From contig DASUKA010000008.1 in NCBI GenBank assembly GCA_036278935.1, positions 1 through 41,767 on the forward strand: a stretch of DNA of 41,767 nt, in the 5' to 3' direction. Origin of the DNA: DASSNR01 sp036278935. Lineage in GTDB: Bacteria; Gemmatimonadota; Gemmatimonadetes; Gemmatimonadales; Gemmatimonadaceae. The notes beneath the pieces are model-generated. The model worked only from the letters and a program-made list of their open reading frames with translations. It had not been told where the DNA came from and searched no databases. How positions within the stretch are numbered: the first letter of the stretch is position 1; every line of letters starts with the position of its first letter. The position numbers were made by a program, and so were the translations under genes. Shown piece after piece: positions 22,450-31,540 of the stretch.

Positions 22450-22478
22450 TAGATACGATATCCGGTTCCCCCTGTCAA
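22450..22478 (-). promoter_or_regulatory. Candidate promoter for the SusC/SusD pair 1 operon
   Basis: Read on the minus strand, TTGACA lies at 22478-22473 and TATCTA at 22455-22450, with a 17-base spacer. Transcription would start near 22443, about 120 bases before the SusC start codon at 22322. Confidence 0.45.
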
Positions 22479-22519
22479 GCACGCCGCGCCCCAGCGCGGC
22501 GCCCCACACCCCCCACAGC

Positions 22520-23563
22520 CTACCGGGCCACCCGCACCTCGCCACTCGGATCGTTGTGCTGATACAGGATCTCGCGCGGCACGCCCGGTCCCCCCGCCCC
22601 CACCGGGTTCCAGTACGGGCGCAGCACGAAGGGGCGGTCAGCGAGCGGCGCTTCGTCCTCGTCAAACGCCGGTTCGATCGTGATGACGTGATGCCAGACG
22701 GCTTTGCCCGTGGCCGAATCCACCGCGTTCAACTGCAGCGGGAGCTTCAGCCCACCCGGCATCGCCAGCCCGAGGTGAGCCGCCACCGTGCTTGTGGTCC
22801 ATTCGTCCCCCGGCACGTCCTCCACGCCGCCGTTCACGTAGTCGGGATCGCCGGAGAAATACCCGGAGCCCGTGTTGTCGCGCGAGGTGAGAAAACCGTC
22901 GAGGTCCGGACGGTACTTGCCGTACGGAATCCAGACCTCCTGCGGCGTCCCCTGCCGGTAGATGATCCACCCCTCGTATGTCCAGCCGGCCTGGAGCGGC
23001 GTGAGCTTCACCCAGCGCGTCTTGCTCTTGTTGATGTCGACCTGCAACGAGAAGAGCCACAGCCCCGAATTCTCATCTGAGGGATATCCGTACTGGAGGT
23101 TGTTGCTCGTCGTGAACAGCGAGTGATGGCCGGGGTCAGTCTCGAGCGGTCGCCCATCCGTCACGCTCCCCTCGATCGAGAGATGCGCCGCGCCGTGGTC
23201 GAACCGTCCCGCCATGAGCTCCGAGCGTGACGGCACGCTGTCGCTGTCGCCGGGCGGCTCGACGGTGACCGCGATACGGCTCGCATCGGCCATCGGGAGT
23301 TCGAAGTCGATCGTGGCATCGCCCCCCAGCGTCGTCCCGGCGAGCTGGAAACGGCCGGCCGGCACCGGCGTTCCGGTCCGCGGATACACCCAGAGCTCGT
23401 ACGATCCTTCGGCCGGATCGAGGGGTCCCAAGCCATGGAGCGTCAGCTCCATCGCGGCGCCCGCCGCGGGCCCGGTCACGTCGTGAGCGCAGCTTGTCGC
23501 TCCCGCGAGCGCGGCCAGGAGAAGCCACGGCGCGGCGCGGCGCAACAATGGATGGTCAGTCAT
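22520..23563 (-). CDS. Lipoprotein with two RskA-C-like beta domains
   Basis: 347 residues; lipobox ALAGATSC (Cys25). Residues about 38-125 (LTLHGLGPLDPAEGSYELWV ... GTPVPAGRFQL ... ASRIAVTVEPPGDSDSVPSR) read like the extracellular domain of RskA-type anti-sigma factors. Residues about 165-300 repeat the idea: LTPLQAGWTYEGWIIYRQGT and IPYGKY. There is no zinc-finger or membrane helix of a real anti-sigma, so the domain is used here as a surface or periplasmic module. It follows the diheme peroxidase by 9 bases and should be cotranscribed with it. The function is unknown; a target or partner of the peroxidase is one option. Confidence 0.7.
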   Translation of the reverse strand: MTDHPLLRRAAPWLLLAALAGATSCAHDVTGPAAGAAMELTLHGLGPLDPAEGSYELWVYPRTGTPVPAGRFQLAGTTLGGDATIDFELPMADASRIAVTVEPPGDSDSVPSRSELMAGRFDHGAAHLSIEGSVTDGRPLETDPGHHSLFTTSNNLQYGYPSDENSGLWLFSLQVDINKSKTRWVKLTPLQAGWTYEGWIIYRQGTPQEVWIPYGKYRPDLDGFLTSRDNTGSGYFSGDPDYVNGGVEDVPGDEWTTSTVAAHLGLAMPGGLKLPLQLNAVDSATGKAVWHHVITIEPAFDEDEAPLADRPFVLRPYWNPVGAGGPGVPREILYQHNDPSGEVRVAR

Positions 23564-23572
23564 GCGTCTGCC

Positions 23573-24838
23573 TCACTGCACGACGGCGAGCCCGCTCGGC
23601 ACCGCCGCTGGAGCACGAAAGAGGGAGTCCTGCATACTCACGCTGTCGGTGAGCGCGTGAAAGAACGCCAGTAAATCAGTCATCTCCGATGTGGCGAGCC
23701 CGAGCGGATGCATCGCGGGATCGAGCGCCGAGGCGGGGACGCGGTCGTACGCGCTCGTGCCGCGGTTCTTGAACTCCAGCACATCCTGGAGCGTCGTCGC
23801 CACGCCATCGTGGAAGTAGGGCGCCGTGAGCGTCACCTGCCGCAGCGACGGGGTGCGAAAGGCGTATGGGGTACCGCCATGCTCCCCCCATCCGATGTCA
23901 TCGCCCGGCGTGCTGTCGCGACCCAGGCCAACCTGCGCCACGCCGAGCACGTGCGGGGTGAAGTCGCTGAGCAGCGGCCCGCGATGACACGCGACGCAGT
24001 TCGCCTTCCCGATGAAGAGCGCCATGCCGCGTTGTTCCGCCGCGGTGAGCGCGTGGTCATCGCCTTCGAGAAAGTCATCGAGGGGCGCGTGGGGCGTGAC
24101 GAGCTCGCGGAGATACGCCGCGAGCGCATGACGGAGCGTTGTCGACGTGATGAGCTGATCGGGTGAGGTTCCGTCGCGGTGCGCGATGTCCGGATAGGCG
24201 GCGGCAAAGCGCGTGACGTACCCCGGAATCGCGCGCAGCCGCGCGAGCACGCTGTCACGCGCGTCGATCTTCGAGTAGACGAGCCCCCGCATCTCGTTGT
24301 CGTTGCTGATGGGGCCCAGCACCTGATCGTCCAGTCCGAACGCATCCGCACCCCAGAACATCGTGCCGTTCACGGAGGGGTCCGGACCCAGATGCCCGAA
24401 GAGGCCGACGTTCATGACCGTGGGCGCATTCCGGGGCATCGGGCGCAACGGCGGTGGCGACGGCAGCGTGCGCGCGGGACCCAGTCCCGTCGCGCCGGCA
24501 CCGACGGGGAATTGCCGCCCGTCACCGAAGGCGAAGCGTGGCAGGTGACAGGTGCTGCATGCCACGTTGCGGGGCCCCGAGAGAATGGGATCGAAGAAGA
24601 GCAGCCGGCCGAGCGCTACGCGATCGGCGTTGTATGGATTGTCCACCGGCCTCGGCGGCGCATCGGGCATCGGTGCCAGGCCGGCCGCAAGCGCGTGCGA
24701 CCGAAGCGCCTGGACAGCGTCCTCGGGTTGCACGGCATCACTACCGCTGCACGCGCATACGAATGCCGCGGCCGCGGCGATCACGACAAGCCCGCGACGC
24801 GCACGATCGGCGCGACGCAGCGCCACGCACGGCGTCAT
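23573..24838 (-). CDS. Diheme cytochrome c peroxidase / MauG-type protein
   Basis: 421 residues from ATG 24838, which overlaps the preceding stop as ATGA. The N terminus is basic then hydrophobic (LVVIAAAAAFVCAC), consistent with export and possibly a lipid anchor at Cys30. Heme sites are C94-ST-C97-H98 and C281-VA-C284-H285, each in the expected half. Family blocks include LGRLLFFDPILSG (76-88), RNAPTVMNVGLFG (136-148), GMALFIGKANCVACHRGPLL and FRTPSLRQVTLTAPYFHDG. Members reduce hydrogen peroxide or, as in MauG and MbnH, carry out oxidative changes on a partner protein. It is flanked in one operon by two lipoproteins of unknown role, which fits a partner-protein type as well as a peroxidase. 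Confidence 0.9.
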   Translation of the reverse strand: MTPCVALRRADRARRGLVVIAAAAAFVCACSGSDAVQPEDAVQALRSHALAAGLAPMPDAPPRPVDNPYNADRVALGRLLFFDPILSGPRNVACSTCHLPRFAFGDGRQFPVGAGATGLGPARTLPSPPPLRPMPRNAPTVMNVGLFGHLGPDPSVNGTMFWGADAFGLDDQVLGPISNDNEMRGLVYSKIDARDSVLARLRAIPGYVTRFAAAYPDIAHRDGTSPDQLITSTTLRHALAAYLRELVTPHAPLDDFLEGDDHALTAAEQRGMALFIGKANCVACHRGPLLSDFTPHVLGVAQVGLGRDSTPGDDIGWGEHGGTPYAFRTPSLRQVTLTAPYFHDGVATTLQDVLEFKNRGTSAYDRVPASALDPAMHPLGLATSEMTDLLAFFHALTDSVSMQDSLFRAPAAVPSGLAVVQ

Positions 24839-25476
24839 CCGTGAAAGTCCACGGTCGCGGCCTGGCCGGGCCGGAGTGCCGCGGCCGCGTATGGAGGGGT
24901 GATGGTGCACGGCGCCGCAAGGACGATCACTGCGTAGTGCCCCGCCGAGAGATCCGTGGCGCCGTACTTGCCCTGCGCGTTCGTCGTGACCGTGTCGTCC
25001 GTCTCGCCCCCAATCACGCGCACCGCCGCGCCGCTCACCGGTGTGCCGCCGCATGTGATGGTCCCGACGATGTGCGGCGCGATGAGCCCCACTGCCGCAA
25101 AGACGACATTGGCGGGCTCGGCGCCCACGGTCACATCCGTGGACACTGGTGTGAACGCTGTATAGCGCAGATCGACGTGGGCGAGCTCGAACCCGGTGAG
25201 CTGCACCGTGTAATTGCCACGCGCCACGCTGCGGAACTGAAACGCGCCGTTGCTGTCAGTTGGCGTGGCGCGCACCACTGCGCCCTGGTGGAGGAGCGCC
25301 ACCACGAGTCCGGGGATCCCCGCGCTCGTCTTCTCGGAGGTGACACTTCCCAGGATCTCCGCGTCGCCCGAGAGTGGCGCGGAGGGCGCTGCCTGGTCGC
25401 CGCAACTCAGCGTGGCGGCCAGCGCACCGATCAAGATCAGCAGAGCAGACTTGCGCGGGCCAAACATGTCGTTCAT
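24835..25476 (-). CDS. Lipoprotein with two carboxypeptidase-regulatory-like domains
   Basis: 213 residues; lipobox ALAATLSC (Cys25). Two beta-sandwich repeats are visible: about 40-115 (ILGSVTSEKTSAGIPGLVVA ... TDSNGAFQFRSVARGNYTVQ) and about 133-210 (HIVGTITCGGTPVSGAAVRV ... NAQGKYGATDLSAGHYAVIV). The D/N-G-x-F/Y-x-x..L/V..G-x-Y-x-V pattern defines CarboxypepD_reg-like modules, which act as binding or structural domains on the cell surface. It is the first gene of a three-gene unit and overlaps the peroxidase by four bases. No enzyme motif is present. The ATG at 25476 is used; an ATG three codons in (25467) is possible. Confidence 0.75.
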   Translation of the reverse strand: MNDMFGPRKSALLILIGALAATLSCGDQAAPSAPLSGDAEILGSVTSEKTSAGIPGLVVALLHQGAVVRATPTDSNGAFQFRSVARGNYTVQLTGFELAHVDLRYTAFTPVSTDVTVGAEPANVVFAAVGLIAPHIVGTITCGGTPVSGAAVRVIGGETDDTVTTNAQGKYGATDLSAGHYAVIVLAAPCTITPPYAAAALRPGQAATVDFHG

Positions 25477-25608
25477 GACGGAACCGCGATCTCCCGCGCA
25501 TGGCCAAGCAGCTACCGGCGTGGCGCGAGAATCCGCATCACCTCATCGACGAGGGGAGATCGGCGCAGTGCCGCAAATTGGGCGGTCGCGCGCTACGACT
25601 CTCGGGCC

Positions 25609-25637
25609 ATGATGAGATCACCAGGCAGCGATGTCAA
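25609..25637 (-). promoter_or_regulatory. Candidate promoter for the lipoprotein-peroxidase operon
   Basis: On the minus strand TTGACA is at 25637-25632 and CATCAT at 25614-25609 with a 17-base spacer. The start would be near 25602, giving a leader of about 125 bases to the lipoprotein at 25476. Nothing else is evident in the roughly 270-base gap at 25477-25745 except the hairpin at 25703-25733. Confidence 0.35.
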
Positions 25638-25702
25638 GCAACCCTCGCGCGAGCGGGCCAGCACGAGGATCGGTCTACGCCACCGAACGCCACCTTCGCA
25701 TG

Positions 25703-25733
25703 GGCCCGCCTCGGAACGCGCCCGGGGCGGGCC
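25703..25733 (-). terminator. GC-rich hairpin after the M14 peptidase gene
   Basis: GGCCCGCC (25703-25710) pairs with GGCGGGCC (25726-25733) across a 15-base loop, 12 bases beyond the stop of the minus-strand M14 gene (25746). No clear T-tract follows on the minus strand. Confidence 0.45.
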
Positions 25734-25745
25734 GCTCTCCGCCGA

Positions 25746-28457
25746 TCACTCGTTCCCGCCACTTCCTGACGTGGCCGATGCTGCCGGCGCCGTCCAGAAG
25801 CCGGGCGTTCCTTTCGCATGCTGCGCCACCGCTCCGGCGAAGAACGCCGAGTTGAATACGGTGCGGAACGTCCCCGTCGATTGTCCACGCCACTGCGGCT
25901 GGTACGCGAGCAGCACCACATGTCCCTGTCCATGCTTGACGTCCATGGCGGCGGCGCCTCCTTCCATGTACTTGGCGCCGTTGAGCCATCCTGAACGGAG
26001 CGGCGATGCATCCGCGCTGTAGCGCGCGAGCACCGCGCCCTCAAAGCCATCGAGCGTCGTGAGCACCGGACTCCGATTCACCACCACGTCCGCGGTGTCA
26101 GGCATGCCCGCCATGACCGGATGCATGGGGTCGGTGATGACGCGCATGATCGAGATGCCGGTGAAGTAGTCGCTGCGTGGAATCCCGGCCACCATATCCT
26201 TGACGGGCAGGTGCAGCGCGCGAATGGCCGGGTCAACGCCCTGGCTCCACGCCACGACCGTACCCCCACCCCGCACGAAGGCGTCCACGGCGGCCACCAC
26301 GGAATCAGCGGCCGCGCTGTCCGGCGCGGCATTCCCGTTCCCCCGCCGCCCGCCCCTGCGCCGGCCGCGCTGGCGCGTGAGCCCCTGCGACGCCAGCACG
26401 ATGACGTCGAAGCGCGAGTTCAGTCGCCCCGCGCGCAGATCCGCCGGCGTCACGAGCGTGTACTTGAAGCCGAACGTGTCGAACAGCCACTGCGTCCACC
26501 CCTGATCGATGATGCCCGGCGACTCCTTGAAGAGCGCGATGCGCGTCGGTACGGGCTCCGACGCGGAGGAGCTCCGCGCGCGCGTCGCGTGAATCGCGAG
26601 CGTCTTCACCCACCCATTGAGCGAGTCGCGCTTGACGTCCGAGACGAGGTAGCGCGCGCCGTGCCCCGCGCCGGCAGGCTCGAAGCGCACCTTCCCACGC
26701 GCGGCGAGCGCCCGGTTCACGAAGCGGAAGGTATTGTTCTGCGCGGGATCGAGCGCGAGCTGATTGCCGCTACCCGTCACCGCGCCAGGGAGCGGCATGA
26801 CGCCGGCCGCTTCCGCGTTCGTCGTGAATGGCGCATTCGGCGCCGTGTGCCAATCCACCGGTGTGCCCTCGACGGGCGCCAGTGCGGCGCGGAACGCGGA
26901 GGAGAGCGGCGTCTTGCCCGCAACAACCTTCACGTTCATCTGCATTGGCAGTGTCCACCCGGCGGCGTCGTACGGCTGATCGCTGCCGAGGTCGGGATAG
27001 TGCTGCACGTCGAGCAGCTCGCGCACCAGCTCGGCGTACTCCTGATCCATGGGGATCACCCACGTGCCCTTGGGATACGTCGTTCCCTCGTACGCCAGCG
27101 GCGTCTGCATCTGGCTGATGCGGATGCCCATGAACGCCAGCCGTCGCAACAGCTGCACGGGCGCCATGGGATCGGACTGCTGCTGCGGGATGATGTAGGC
27201 GTACGGCGCGCTCGTCTGGTATTTGTGGATGACATCACGCCCCGACTCGTAGCGGTCGTAGAGCACTTCTTCCCGGTGCAGGGCCGCGTAGCGGAGCGTC
27301 GCCTTCGATGCCGTAACCATGTAGTCCACCGCATCGCGCAGGTGCCAGGTGCCCTGGGTCCACGGGCTCAGATACATCGGCGTGGGACGGAGATCGCGGT
27401 AGTCCGGGGGGAGCGAATCCAGCGTCGTGGTGCGCGGGATGCCGCAGTTGCCGCCCTGCGTCTCCGTCCACCAGGAGGGGATGTTCTGGTAGATCGGCAT
27501 GTAGTCGATGTAGCCCGGGTACCAGGCATCGTAGCCGCTCCCCAGGCTCGTGGCACCGGGTTCCTCATGCTCATCCAGCGCGAGCGCGATGCGCGTGCCG
27601 ATGACGTTCACCTCGCGTGCCGGAATCGGCGGGGCATGCATGCCGACCGGATCCGCGAACGGCGGCACCCAGATGCGCGTGGGGAAGGGCGACGATTGAT
27701 GGTGCACGTAGATGATGTCCGGCTCCCAGTGGCGCCACGTGCGCTGGATGACACGCGACTCGATCACGTTCAGCATGTAGCTGTCGCGGTTGTTGTCGTG
27801 CCCGATGTACTTCTCGTAGAGCTCCATCGGACCGGGGCTCTTCCCCGCATGGCGCGCGTCGCACCAGTTGACCACGATGTCCTGGCCGTCGGGGTTGATG
27901 GACGGCCAGAGAAAGAAGATGACGTTGTCGAAGATGGCCTGGGTGGCGGAGTCGCCTGCCTGGGATAGCAGATCGTACGCCAGCTGTATGGTATGCTGCG
28001 AGCCCGCTATCTCCGATGCATGCAGTCCGCCGCTGATGTCCACGAACACCCGGCCCTCCTGCGCGAGCGCCCGGGCCGCGGAGTCGGTGAGCCCCTCGGG
28101 GTGCGCCAGACGCATGTTGATCTGCCGGTAGTGGTCGATCTGCGCCAGGTTCTGGGGTGAGGAGATGATCGCCACCGTCCACGGCCGGCCGTAGGCGGTT
28201 GTCCCGACAGTGATCAGCTTCATGTGGTCGCTGGCCGCGGCGAGCTGCTTGAAATACGCGATGGACTGCTCGTAGTTGATGAGCTTGTAGTCCGCGCCCA
28301 CGGAAAAGCCGAACACCGATTCCGGTGTAGGAATCGCGGCCTGCTGCGCCCGACCCGCCCGCGGCGTCACGCTCTGGGCGCCAGCGGCAATGGCAACGGC
28401 CATCCCCATGGCCGCGGCGTGGCTCGTGATCCTGCGGCAGCGAGTGTTCCTCGACAT
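25746..28457 (-). CDS. Exported M14-family zinc carboxypeptidase-like protein
   Basis: 903 residues from ATG 28457, with AGGAG at 28468-28464 six bases upstream. The N terminus is a Sec-type signal (AAAMGMAVAIAAGAQSV). The M14 domain covers about residues 50-400: zinc ligands H146 and E149 in GGLHASEIAGSQH and H253 in IIYVHHQ, the substrate-binding block HDNNRDSYM (220-228), and SINPDGQD. The C-terminal half has a glutamine-amidotransferase-like region (DTFGFKYTLVTPADLRAGRL ... FVRGGGTVVAWSQG). A basic RQRGRRRGGRRGNGN insert (bases about 26328-26384) interrupts that part. It lies 72 bases after the S9 peptidase gene and probably shares its transcript. Likely role: trimming C-terminal residues from peptides outside the cytoplasm. 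Confidence 0.85.
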   Translation of the reverse strand: MSRNTRCRRITSHAAAMGMAVAIAAGAQSVTPRAGRAQQAAIPTPESVFGFSVGADYKLINYEQSIAYFKQLAAASDHMKLITVGTTAYGRPWTVAIISSPQNLAQIDHYRQINMRLAHPEGLTDSAARALAQEGRVFVDISGGLHASEIAGSQHTIQLAYDLLSQAGDSATQAIFDNVIFFLWPSINPDGQDIVVNWCDARHAGKSPGPMELYEKYIGHDNNRDSYMLNVIESRVIQRTWRHWEPDIIYVHHQSSPFPTRIWVPPFADPVGMHAPPIPAREVNVIGTRIALALDEHEEPGATSLGSGYDAWYPGYIDYMPIYQNIPSWWTETQGGNCGIPRTTTLDSLPPDYRDLRPTPMYLSPWTQGTWHLRDAVDYMVTASKATLRYAALHREEVLYDRYESGRDVIHKYQTSAPYAYIIPQQQSDPMAPVQLLRRLAFMGIRISQMQTPLAYEGTTYPKGTWVIPMDQEYAELVRELLDVQHYPDLGSDQPYDAAGWTLPMQMNVKVVAGKTPLSSAFRAALAPVEGTPVDWHTAPNAPFTTNAEAAGVMPLPGAVTGSGNQLALDPAQNNTFRFVNRALAARGKVRFEPAGAGHGARYLVSDVKRDSLNGWVKTLAIHATRARSSSASEPVPTRIALFKESPGIIDQGWTQWLFDTFGFKYTLVTPADLRAGRLNSRFDVIVLASQGLTRQRGRRRGGRRGNGNAAPDSAAADSVVAAVDAFVRGGGTVVAWSQGVDPAIRALHLPVKDMVAGIPRSDYFTGISIMRVITDPMHPVMAGMPDTADVVVNRSPVLTTLDGFEGAVLARYSADASPLRSGWLNGAKYMEGGAAAMDVKHGQGHVVLLAYQPQWRGQSTGTFRTVFNSAFFAGAVAQHAKGTPGFWTAPAASATSGSGGNE

Positions 28458-28529
28458 CACGGTCTCCTGAAGCAAAGTAGACGAGCAGTGTAGCAGGCCA
28501 GCGAGCGGCCGCTGCACATCGACGGTTGG

Positions 28530-31412
28530 TTAGGGGCGGCGTACATCCGGGCCGCCCGCTCCGTCACTGGCCGTAGTGGCGGCCGTGCGGGCGCGCCGCG
28601 GCGCCTTCGCGCGCCTAGCGGCGGCGGCCAGGATCTTCTGCCGCGTGAGATAGGTTTCGCCGTTGGTGATCCAGTCCGCCGCCGGCTCGCCCTTGAGATA
28701 ATGCGCGAACCACTGGAGCTGCCGGGTGTGGTAGTCCCGCTGGCTCTCGGGTCTGGCCACGTTGTGATTCTCATCATGGTAGAGCAGGAGAATGACGTGC
28801 TTGCCGAGCCGCCGGCCAAAGTTGTACAGCTCCATGCTCTGCCAGTAGTTCACGTTGCCGTCGGCGTCACCCTCCTCGAGCAGGAGCGGCGTCTGCAGCG
28901 AGTCGACCGCGAACACGGTCGAATTTCTCATGTATGCCTGCGGGTCGTCCCAGAGCGGCACCTGCATGCGCTCCTGTCCGGTCTCGAAATGCCCGGTCTC
29001 CGGGCGCCCGGTATTGAAGGAAGTGTAGCCATACATACTGATGAAGTCCGTGAGCGGGGCGCCCGCGATGGTGGCGGCGAAGAGGCCGTGATCGTGCACC
29101 GCATAGAACGCCGATTGGTACCCGCCCCATGAGTGGCCCATGTTTCCCACACGCTTCGGATCCACCATGCCGGTGGCGAGCACGGCCTTCACGGCCGAGA
29201 TCACACAATCCAATCCGGAGAAACCGGCATCGCGCGGGCGGAACTTGATGTCGGGACGTAGCACGAAGTAGCCGTTCTGGCTGAACACGCTGGTATTGTA
29301 CACGGCGCGCTCGGTCGGCACCACGAAGCGATGGAAGCCTTGCGAGAGCTTCTCGTAGTAGTAGACGACCATCGGGTACCGCGTGCCCGCACGATAGTTC
29401 ACCGGGTAGGTCAGCATCATCTGCAGCGTGTCGCCGTGCCCGTTGACGTAGTTCATGAGCACCTGCTTGCCCCACGCGTACTGATCGAGGAACTGGTTGG
29501 TGTGCGACAGCTGGACGGTGTCGTTGAAGGCGCCGTGGCTCACGAACAGATCCGGCGAGTCCTCATACGTCTGGATCACGTAGGACAGCACGTCGGCGTC
29601 GCTGGCCTTGTCGAGGGACGTGACGCCCTTGTCCACCCAGAGCAGCCGGCGCGGTGCCTTCCCGATGGTCAGTTCCGCGAACCCGCTCTTCTTGTTGTAC
29701 TCCCCGGTCGCGGAGAGCCAGATCGGTGCGTGGGCGTCGATGGTGTACGCATCGGGGTCGAGCTGCTCCACGCGATACACCGTCGAGTCCTCGCGGCCGC
29801 GCGTGAGCCGCACGGCGTGCGATCCGTCCGGATTCACCTGCCAGAGATCGTAGCGGTCCTCGAGAATCACCGACTTCTCCCCTGAGGTCCAGCCGGCGAC
29901 GCCGTACGGCCGGCGCACCGCCACTGGATGATCATCCTCCATGTTCACGAACACGCTATGGATGGCGCCGGTCAGATTCGCCCGGGCGCCCGTGGTCCGG
30001 TCATACGACCACCACTGGTTGTCATCCATGTAGAGCAGGTATCGCCCGGTAGGACTCACCTCCGGCTCGAACGGCACCTTGGTGAGCACCCTGGTCCGCT
30101 GCCCCGTAGCGAGATCGACCGCGTAGACATCATGGTACGCACGCCCCGAGATGACATCCATGAAATACGGCGTCTCGTTCGTGACGATCACGCGCGAGCC
30201 GCTGTCCGCCAGCTGCACAGTCGCGAAGTAGTCATCGGTGAGCGGAACGGCGTGTCGCGCACCAACGCGCCACGCGGTGAGCAGCGTGCGCCGGCGATCC
30301 CGCTGGGCGTCCCGATCCTGCTGGTGGTATTCGCGCAGATCCTTCCAGTGCCACACCTCTACCTGTGCCGGCTTGCTGACCGCGGTGGTGCCGCGCCGGA
30401 TGTCACTCGGCGCCGGCGTGCGTGGAGCCATACCGAAGAAGAGCGTCGTCCCGTCCGGCGACCACCGGAGCTGGCGGTACGAGGCCACGCGCAATCCCGC
30501 GGAGAGCGCGCTGTCCGCCGCGAAGTCATAGCTCTGCTTCGTGATATGCCGCGTCCCCAGCCCGCGCCAGGCGATCACCACTTCGCTGGTGTCCGCGAAC
30601 GCGGTGTCGTGGCGGCTGCGAAAGACCGCGAGATCGCGACTGTGGTCGCGCCAGGCCAACCCCGTGTACATCGCGTCGCGCGAGTCCAGCGAACGCAAGG
30701 CGCCGGTCGCCACGTCGAGCAGCTGCACGCCGCTGCCAGTGCTGCCATCCACATCGATCGCCATGGCGAGCAGTGCGCCGTCGTCGCTCCAGGCGAAGTC
30801 GCTGACGTTGCCGAATGTGACATCGGTCCCCCGGGCCAGATCGCGCACCACGAGGTCCGCGCCATGGCTCCTGCTTCCGCGCGGGGCGTAACGCCGGAGG
30901 GCGACGTGCACGCCATCCTCGCTCAGACTGAAGGACTGGATGTCGTCCTCCACGGTGACCGCACCGGAGTGCAGATCCACGATGCCCACCTGGTCATGGA
31001 TCGAGTCCGCAGCGTTCGCCGAGGGTGCGCGGCCAGTCGGGCCACGCCGACGCCGGGCGCGGCGCCGTGTCTGGCGTGTGGTGTCGCGGCTGATCGTGTA
31101 CAGCAGCCACCGGCTGTTGTTGGTGAACGCACCGCCTTCTCCAAGCGGTACCTGTTGCCCGGCCCCGCCGGCAACCGCCTGGTAGTGCAGCATCGTGCCG
31201 CCACTCACGCGACGGACGTCGTAGACCACCCACTTGCCATCCGGGGACAGCGCGCTCTCCCCGAGCGTTTCGATCCTGCTGTAGTCCGCCGCGGGCAGGA
31301 CGGCGCGGTCGGTCGTTGCCGATACGGTGGCGGCGGTTCCCGGCTGCTGTGCGAGCAGCGGGATCGCGACGAACAGAAGAACTGACGCGGACAGATGGCC
31401 GGCATGCGGCAT
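28530..31412 (-). CDS. Exported S9-family peptidase (prolyl oligopeptidase / dipeptidyl-peptidase type)
   Basis: 960 residues. Signal peptide (LSASVLLFVAIPLLAQQ), a long beta-propeller-like region (about 45-650: SPDGKWVVYDV, RWSPDGTTLFFG, SPTGRYLLYMDDNQWW) and a C-terminal alpha/beta hydrolase domain. The catalytic triad is visible: Ser761 in GHSWGGYQS, Asp851 in EEGDADGNV and His883 in YHDENHN. A very basic insert (TRQTRRRARRRRGPTGR, bases about 31014-31085) occurs early in the propeller, and the C-terminal tail is also Ala/Arg-rich. GGAG precedes the ATG. The gene follows SusC/SusD pair 2 on the same strand and is followed by the M14 gene, so peptide breakdown near an uptake system is the likely job. 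Confidence 0.9.
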   Translation of the reverse strand: MPHAGHLSASVLLFVAIPLLAQQPGTAATVSATTDRAVLPAADYSRIETLGESALSPDGKWVVYDVRRVSGGTMLHYQAVAGGAGQQVPLGEGGAFTNNSRWLLYTISRDTTRQTRRRARRRRGPTGRAPSANAADSIHDQVGIVDLHSGAVTVEDDIQSFSLSEDGVHVALRRYAPRGSRSHGADLVVRDLARGTDVTFGNVSDFAWSDDGALLAMAIDVDGSTGSGVQLLDVATGALRSLDSRDAMYTGLAWRDHSRDLAVFRSRHDTAFADTSEVVIAWRGLGTRHITKQSYDFAADSALSAGLRVASYRQLRWSPDGTTLFFGMAPRTPAPSDIRRGTTAVSKPAQVEVWHWKDLREYHQQDRDAQRDRRRTLLTAWRVGARHAVPLTDDYFATVQLADSGSRVIVTNETPYFMDVISGRAYHDVYAVDLATGQRTRVLTKVPFEPEVSPTGRYLLYMDDNQWWSYDRTTGARANLTGAIHSVFVNMEDDHPVAVRRPYGVAGWTSGEKSVILEDRYDLWQVNPDGSHAVRLTRGREDSTVYRVEQLDPDAYTIDAHAPIWLSATGEYNKKSGFAELTIGKAPRRLLWVDKGVTSLDKASDADVLSYVIQTYEDSPDLFVSHGAFNDTVQLSHTNQFLDQYAWGKQVLMNYVNGHGDTLQMMLTYPVNYRAGTRYPMVVYYYEKLSQGFHRFVVPTERAVYNTSVFSQNGYFVLRPDIKFRPRDAGFSGLDCVISAVKAVLATGMVDPKRVGNMGHSWGGYQSAFYAVHDHGLFAATIAGAPLTDFISMYGYTSFNTGRPETGHFETGQERMQVPLWDDPQAYMRNSTVFAVDSLQTPLLLEEGDADGNVNYWQSMELYNFGRRLGKHVILLLYHDENHNVARPESQRDYHTRQLQWFAHYLKGEPAADWITNGETYLTRQKILAAAARRAKAPRRARTAATTASDGAGGPDVRRP

Positions 31413-31540
31413 GACACGCTCTCCTTGTTGTCGATACGGCGGAGACTGCAGATAGCTTCTGAGTAGGGCGGCAGCGGGAGTCGTGCCCGGACGTCCCGCT
31501 CCATCGCCCCATCACCCGCCACGCTCTGAAGCGGCGGAGC

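Noticed and set aside
22520..23563. Calling this lipoprotein an MbnP-type partner of an MbnH-like peroxidase
   Set aside because: Gene position fits, but I do not see MbnP family sequence; the visible domains resemble RskA-C. The idea is kept only as a general partner-protein hypothesis.
26121..27968. Long plus-strand frame opposite the M14 gene
   Set aside because: The minus strand encodes zinc ligands and family blocks in order; the plus frame has only Arg/His/Val-rich shadow sequence.
29928..31385. Long plus-strand frame opposite the S9 peptidase
   Set aside because: Same reason: the catalytic triad and propeller are on the minus strand, and the plus frame has no recognisable features.
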